A stretch of 64,000 nt of DNA from Raineya sp. (GTDB lineage: Bacteria; Bacteroidota; Bacteroidia; Cytophagales; Thermonemataceae). The notes beneath the pieces were generated by a model, which was not told the DNA's origin, made no database searches, and was given only the letters and a program-made list of their open reading frames with translations. A program made the translations under genes and the position numbers. Location of the stretch: NCBI GenBank assembly GCA_025454915.1, contig JALONN010000014.1, forward strand, positions 32,027-96,026, in the 5' to 3' direction. Below are positions 60,470 to 64,000 of the stretch, one piece after another (position 1 is the stretch's first letter; the number at the start of each line of letters is the position of its first letter).

Positions 60470-61525
60470 ATGAAAGCCCCTAAATACATATTTAAAACCA
60501 TTGTAGGCAGTCAAGCCTATGGAACAAATACTGACACTTCTGATGTGGACTATAAAGGTGTTTTTGTGCAGAATCCGATTGAAATTCTGACTTTTCATTA
60601 TAAAGAACAAATTGAAGTCAGTAAGGACGAAATGTACTTTGAGGTAAGACGTTTCTTACAACTCCTTCAATCTGCCAATCCAACTATGTTGGAGCTTCTT
60701 TTCATGCCCAAAGAGTGTGTAATTATTCAGGAGAAAGAATTTGATCTGATTGTTACACAAAGAGATAAGTTTCTGACAAAGAAATGCTTTCAAAGTTTTG
60801 CAGGCTATGCCAGTGCCCAAATAAAAAAGGCAAAAGGCTTGGATAAAAAAATGAACTGGGAAAAACAAAAAGTGGAACGAAAAACTCCTCTACATTTCTG
60901 TTATGTGATTGAAGGTGTAAAATCTAAGCCTTTACTTTCAGAATTTTCGATGGAAGAATTAAAGCAAGCTGGTTTGAGTCATATTCAGAATGGAACTGGT
61001 TTGTATGGAATGTTTTTAGACAAAAACAATGTATTTCAGTTTAAAGGACTCATCAATGATGATGAGACTTCTACCTCGTTGCGTATAGATAGCATTCCTA
61101 TAGAATGGTATACTGAATACAACAACCAGCCTATTATAGTTTGGTATAATAAAAATGGCTATGAAACACATTGTAAAGATTATAAAGAATATCAGATTTG
61201 GCTTGAAACTCGCAATACACAGCGTTATGTAGATATAGAAGGACATCAGCAACAAATTGATGGCAAAAACCTATTGCATTGCCGTAGATTGCTAGATATG
61301 GCAAAAGAAATTGTAACAGACTATACCGTTCATGTCCGAAGACCTAATGCACAAGCATTGTTAGATATCAGAAAAGGCAAAGTGAATCTGGAAAGTATTA
61401 TTTTAAAAGCAGAAGAGGATTTATTAGAAATTGAAGATCTTTACAAAAAAAGCTCTCTACCTGAAGAGGTAGATTGGAATTTAGTAAACAATATTTTGGA
61501 AGAAATACGATTGATGAATTATTAA
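60470..61525 (+). CDS. Predicted nucleotidyltransferase (DNA polymerase beta superfamily)
   Basis: 351 aa from ATG MKAPKYIFKTIVGSQAYGTN, DTSDVDYKGVFVQNPIEI: the GSxAYGTN-x4-SDxDxxG site of the Pol-beta-type nucleotidyltransferases, with metal ligands in SDVDYKG. The C-terminal part (200-351) is helical and has no known domain (RLLDMAKEIVTDYTVHVRRP). Enzymes of this type add nucleotides to RNA or proteins; related ones occur in phages and in toxin-antitoxin systems. The WYL regulator lies divergent 101 bp away. An in-frame TTG at 60452 is a less likely start. Confidence 0.82.
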   Translation: MKAPKYIFKTIVGSQAYGTNTDTSDVDYKGVFVQNPIEILTFHYKEQIEVSKDEMYFEVRRFLQLLQSANPTMLELLFMPKECVIIQEKEFDLIVTQRDKFLTKKCFQSFAGYASAQIKKAKGLDKKMNWEKQKVERKTPLHFCYVIEGVKSKPLLSEFSMEELKQAGLSHIQNGTGLYGMFLDKNNVFQFKGLINDDETSTSLRIDSIPIEWYTEYNNQPIIVWYNKNGYETHCKDYKEYQIWLETRNTQRYVDIEGHQQQIDGKNLLHCRRLLDMAKEIVTDYTVHVRRPNAQALLDIRKGKVNLESIILKAEEDLLEIEDLYKKSSLPEEVDWNLVNNILEEIRLMNY

Positions 61526-61637
61526 AAAAAGAGGTATTAACTCTTCTCTTATTTTTAACTAAACACATCTATTTAATTTCAGTTTTCATATTATTTTGTT
61601 ATATTTCTTGAGTTTTGAACCACAAAATATCACAATT

Positions 61638-64000
61638 ATGTATCCTACACACCTAAAAAGAATTCATCTTTTTAACTTATCTTGGAGATTAAGGTTTTTC
61701 TTATTTTTCTTTTTGCTTACCTACATACCAACAAATGCTCAAGTATATAGTTGGGCTAAAAGTATGGGTGGGTTAGGTTCTGATCGGAGCTATAACATTG
61801 CTGTAGATGCCTCTGGGAATATCTATACTACAGGGGTTTTTCGAAACACAGCTGATTTTGACCCAAATGCAGGAACTTTTAATCTTACTTCTACAGGTGG
61901 TGAAGACATTTTTGTGAGCAAATTGGACGCCTCTGGAAATTTTGTCTGGGCTAAAAGTATCGGAGGAACAAGCAATGATCAGGGTAACAGTATTGTTGTG
62001 GATGCCTCTGGAAATGTTTATACCACAGGTTTTTTTCAAGGTACAGCCGACTTTGACCCAGGTACAGGAGTTTTTAATCTTACCTCTGCAGGTTCTTATG
62101 ATATTTTTGTGAGTAAATTAGATGCCTCTGGAAATTTTGTCTGGGCTAAAAGTATCGGAGGAACAAGTTTGGATTTTAGTAATAGCATTGCTATAGATGC
62201 CTCTGGAAATGTTTATACCACAGGGATTTTTGAAGGTACAGTCGATTTTGACCCAAATGCAGGAGTTTTTAATCTTACTTCTGCAAGTTTTTTTGGTGAT
62301 ATTTTTGTGAGTAAATTAGATGCCTCTGGAAATTTTGTCTGGGCTAAAAGTATGGGTGGATTTAATGATGATCAAGCTTATAACATTACTATAGATGCCT
62401 CTGGAAATGTCTATACCACAGGTTTTTTTCAAGGTACAGCCGACTTTGATCCAGGTACAGGGGTTTTTAATCTTGCCTCTGCAGGTTCTTATGATATTTT
62501 TGTGAGCAAATTGGATGCTTCTGGAAATTTTGTCTGGGCTAAAAATATGGGTGGAACAGGTTTTGATCAGGGTAACAGTATTGTTGTGGATGCCTCTGGA
62601 AATGTTTATACCACAGGGATTTTTCGAAACACAGCCGACTTTGACCCAGGTACAGGAGTTTTTAATCTTACTTCTGCAGGTTTTAATGATATTTTTGTGA
62701 GTAAATTAGATGCTTCTGGAAATTTTGTCTGGGCTAAAAGTATGGGAGCAGGAGGAACAAATGATGATCAGGGTAAAGGCATTGTTGTGGATGCCTCCGG
62801 AAATGTCTATACCACAGGTTTTTTTCAAGGTACAGCCGATTTTGACCCAGATACAGGAGTTTTTAATCTTACTTCTGCAGGACTTGATGAAATTTTTATA
62901 AGTAAATTAGATCCTTCTGGAAATTTTGTCTGGGCTAAAAGTATGGAAGGAACAGGTTTTGATCAAGGCTATGACATTGCTATAGATGCCTCTGGAAATA
63001 TTTATACCACAGGTTTTTTTCAAGGTGCAGTTGATTTTAACCCAGGATTAGGAGTTGCTGGTCTTAACTCTCAAGGTGGTGATGATATTTTTGTGAGTAA
63101 ATTATCTCCATGCCCTACCATTACTATTACTACTGCTTCGCTTCCTAATGGCACAATTGGAAGTACTTATTCTCAAACTATCTCTCAAACAGGTCTTACA
63201 GGTACACCCGCTTGGTCTGTAAGTGCAGGAGCATTACCTAATGGGCTTTCTATCAACTCTTCTACTGGAGCAATTTCTGGAACTCCATCAGCTACAGGAA
63301 CATTCAATTTCACCGTTCAAGTAACTGATGGAGATTGTAGCCAAACAAAAGCTTACAGTATAGTTATCAGTTGCCCTACTATTACTTTTACCAATACCAC
63401 AGCAAGTAATGCCACTGTGGGTACATCTTATAATTTAGATGCTTCAGTGACAGGAAATACACAAACTGTTACATATTCAGTCAATCCTGCTTTACCTGCT
63501 GGGTTGAGTTTGAATACCTCTACTGGAGTAATTTCTGGAACTCCCTCTGCTCAAACAGCTTCTGCTACTTATACAGTAACAGCCTCTCAGAGTGCTGGAG
63601 TGTGTAGTGTTACTCAGAACTATACTTTTGCTGTGGTTTGTCCAACAGCCTCTTTAAGCCCTTCATCACTTCCCAATGGTACCATTGGAACAACTTATAA
63701 TCAAACTATTAGCCAGACTGGTTTGCCTGCTGGTACAATTACTTGGTCTGTGAGTTTGGGAACATTGCCTACTGGTCTTTCTTTAAATAGCTCTACTGGA
63801 GTAATTTCAGGAACTCCCACAGCCACAGGAACATTCAACTTTACCATTGAAGCAAGTAATAGTGGTTGTTTAGCTTCAAGAGCTTACAGCATTGTGGTGA
63901 GTTGTCCTACCATTACTTTTACCAATACCACAGCCCTAAGTGCTGTGATTGGAACAGCTTATAGCTTGGATGCCTCTGTGACTGGTAATACAACTACTAT
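61638..64000 (+). CDS. Large secreted repeat protein: SBBP-type propeller repeats plus putative-Ig modules (3' end outside window)
   Basis: At least 787 codons. Signal peptide in LSWRLRFFLFFFLLTYIPTN, ending AQV. Seven repeats of 65-67 residues follow (from about residue 39 to about residue 490), each with VDASGNVYTTGFFQGTADFD, then the DIFVSKLDASGNFVWAKS core, as in SBBP (seven-bladed propeller) repeats. Then putative-Ig repeats (LPNGTIGSTYSQTISQTGLT, AGLSLNTSTGVISGTPSA) that go on beyond the right edge. A T9SS sorting tail is expected there. Such proteins are surface or secreted adhesin-like proteins. The putative-Ig units nearly repeat those of the gene at 12072. Confidence 0.9.
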   Translation, partial: MYPTHLKRIHLFNLSWRLRFFLFFFLLTYIPTNAQVYSWAKSMGGLGSDRSYNIAVDASGNIYTTGVFRNTADFDPNAGTFNLTSTGGEDIFVSKLDASGNFVWAKSIGGTSNDQGNSIVVDASGNVYTTGFFQGTADFDPGTGVFNLTSAGSYDIFVSKLDASGNFVWAKSIGGTSLDFSNSIAIDASGNVYTTGIFEGTVDFDPNAGVFNLTSASFFGDIFVSKLDASGNFVWAKSMGGFNDDQAYNITIDASGNVYTTGFFQGTADFDPGTGVFNLASAGSYDIFVSKLDASGNFVWAKNMGGTGFDQGNSIVVDASGNVYTTGIFRNTADFDPGTGVFNLTSAGFNDIFVSKLDASGNFVWAKSMGAGGTNDDQGKGIVVDASGNVYTTGFFQGTADFDPDTGVFNLTSAGLDEIFISKLDPSGNFVWAKSMEGTGFDQGYDIAIDASGNIYTTGFFQGAVDFNPGLGVAGLNSQGGDDIFVSKLSPCPTITITTASLPNGTIGSTYSQTISQTGLTGTPAWSVSAGALPNGLSINSSTGAISGTPSATGTFNFTVQVTDGDCSQTKAYSIVISCPTITFTNTTASNATVGTSYNLDASVTGNTQTVTYSVNPALPAGLSLNTSTGVISGTPSAQTASATYTVTASQSAGVCSVTQNYTFAVVCPTASLSPSSLPNGTIGTTYNQTISQTGLPAGTITWSVSLGTLPTGLSLNSSTGVISGTPTATGTFNFTIEASNSGCLASRAYSIVVSCPTITFTNTTALSAVIGTAYSLDASVTGNTTT
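61752..63110 (+). repeat. Seven tandem near-identical repeats inside the propeller gene
   Basis: The phrase TGGGCTAAA recurs at 61752, 61947, 62142, 62340, 62535, 62730 and 62931 (periods 195, 195, 198, 195, 195, 201 nt). Several 20-60-nt stretches are nearly identical between units, so recent expansion or homogenisation is likely. Confidence 0.92.

Noticed and set aside
62515..62901. Short plus-strand frames rich in Leu, Glu and Phe inside the repeat array
   Set aside because: They are other-frame readings of the propeller repeats and repeat with the same period; the 195-nt coding frame is far better supported.
61752..63110. Array of near-identical units as CRISPR
   Set aside because: Units are 195-201 nt, continuously coding in one frame, with no spacer/repeat alternation and no cas genes.

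Overview
The window is AT-rich chromosomal DNA from a member of the Bacteroidota, most likely of the Cytophagia/Cytophagales type; I cannot name the species. The grounds are: secreted proteins with Por/type IX (T9SS) sorting tails and putative-Ig repeats, a GWxTD-domain protein, menaquinone synthesis (MenD), TPR-TM-HTH and TPR-SpoIIE regulators typical of this phylum, a Bacteroidota-type Mrp ATPase without the usual CxxC, weak ribosome binding sites, and several promoters that fit TTG-N19/20-TAnnTTTG. HemF (oxygen-dependent) and a haem-copper oxidase subunit III suggest aerobic respiration. No phage, insertion sequence, integrase or CRISPR array is visible.

Layout. 1-10.5 kb (minus strand): the 5' part of a periplasmic adaptor gene, menD, a GWxTD protein, an M1 and an M42 peptidase, mreC, mreB, trpC and a small secreted protein. 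10.7-14.7 kb: hflX, a tRNA-Arg(CCT), a LamG/putative-Ig T9SS substrate, and a nitroreductase broken by an in-frame stop. 14.7-18.2 kb is a scarred stretch: gene remnants, a TPR-HTH regulator, and a 104-bp direct duplication of the 3' end of an alcohol dehydrogenase gene, fused to an unrelated N-terminal fragment and enclosing an orphan ORF. 18.1-30.4 kb: the dehydrogenase, a four-helix-bundle protein lacking a normal start codon, two glycosyltransferases, a large unknown secreted protein, an OmpA-type protein, yidC, two LVIVD-repeat lipoproteins and a sigma-54-type response regulator without a DNA-binding domain. 30.4-36.3 kb: gamma-glutamyltransferase, three GNAT acetyltransferases, a zinc-ribbon protein, a LUD protein, hemF and a KTSC protein.

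36.5-39.0 kb is the most interesting block: a four-gene plus-strand cluster of an unrecognised 148-aa protein, a SiaB-like (DUF6272) kinase, a SiaC-like (DUF1987) phosphoprotein and a membrane-anchored VWA protein. A TPR-SpoIIE phosphatase at 55.6-57.7 kb could be the opposing phosphatase. 39-43.4 kb (minus): an HTTM-like membrane protein with a small overlapping partner, a DUF3108 protein, cytochrome oxidase subunit III and rtcB. 43.6-49.3 kb (plus): unknown secreted, lipo- and membrane proteins, a deoxyribosyltransferase-like protein and a DUF2306 protein. 49.7-61.5 kb: a sugar nucleotidyltransferase, mrp and nifU-like (Fe-S assembly), parE, ogt, the SpoIIE phosphatase, ahcY, and a divergent WYL regulator/nucleotidyltransferase pair. 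From 61.6 kb to the window edge runs a large secreted protein with seven near-identical beta-propeller-type repeats followed by putative-Ig modules.

Many genes have an in-frame TTG or GTG upstream of a better ATG; I chose the ATG where it gives a proper signal peptide or family N-terminus, and say so.
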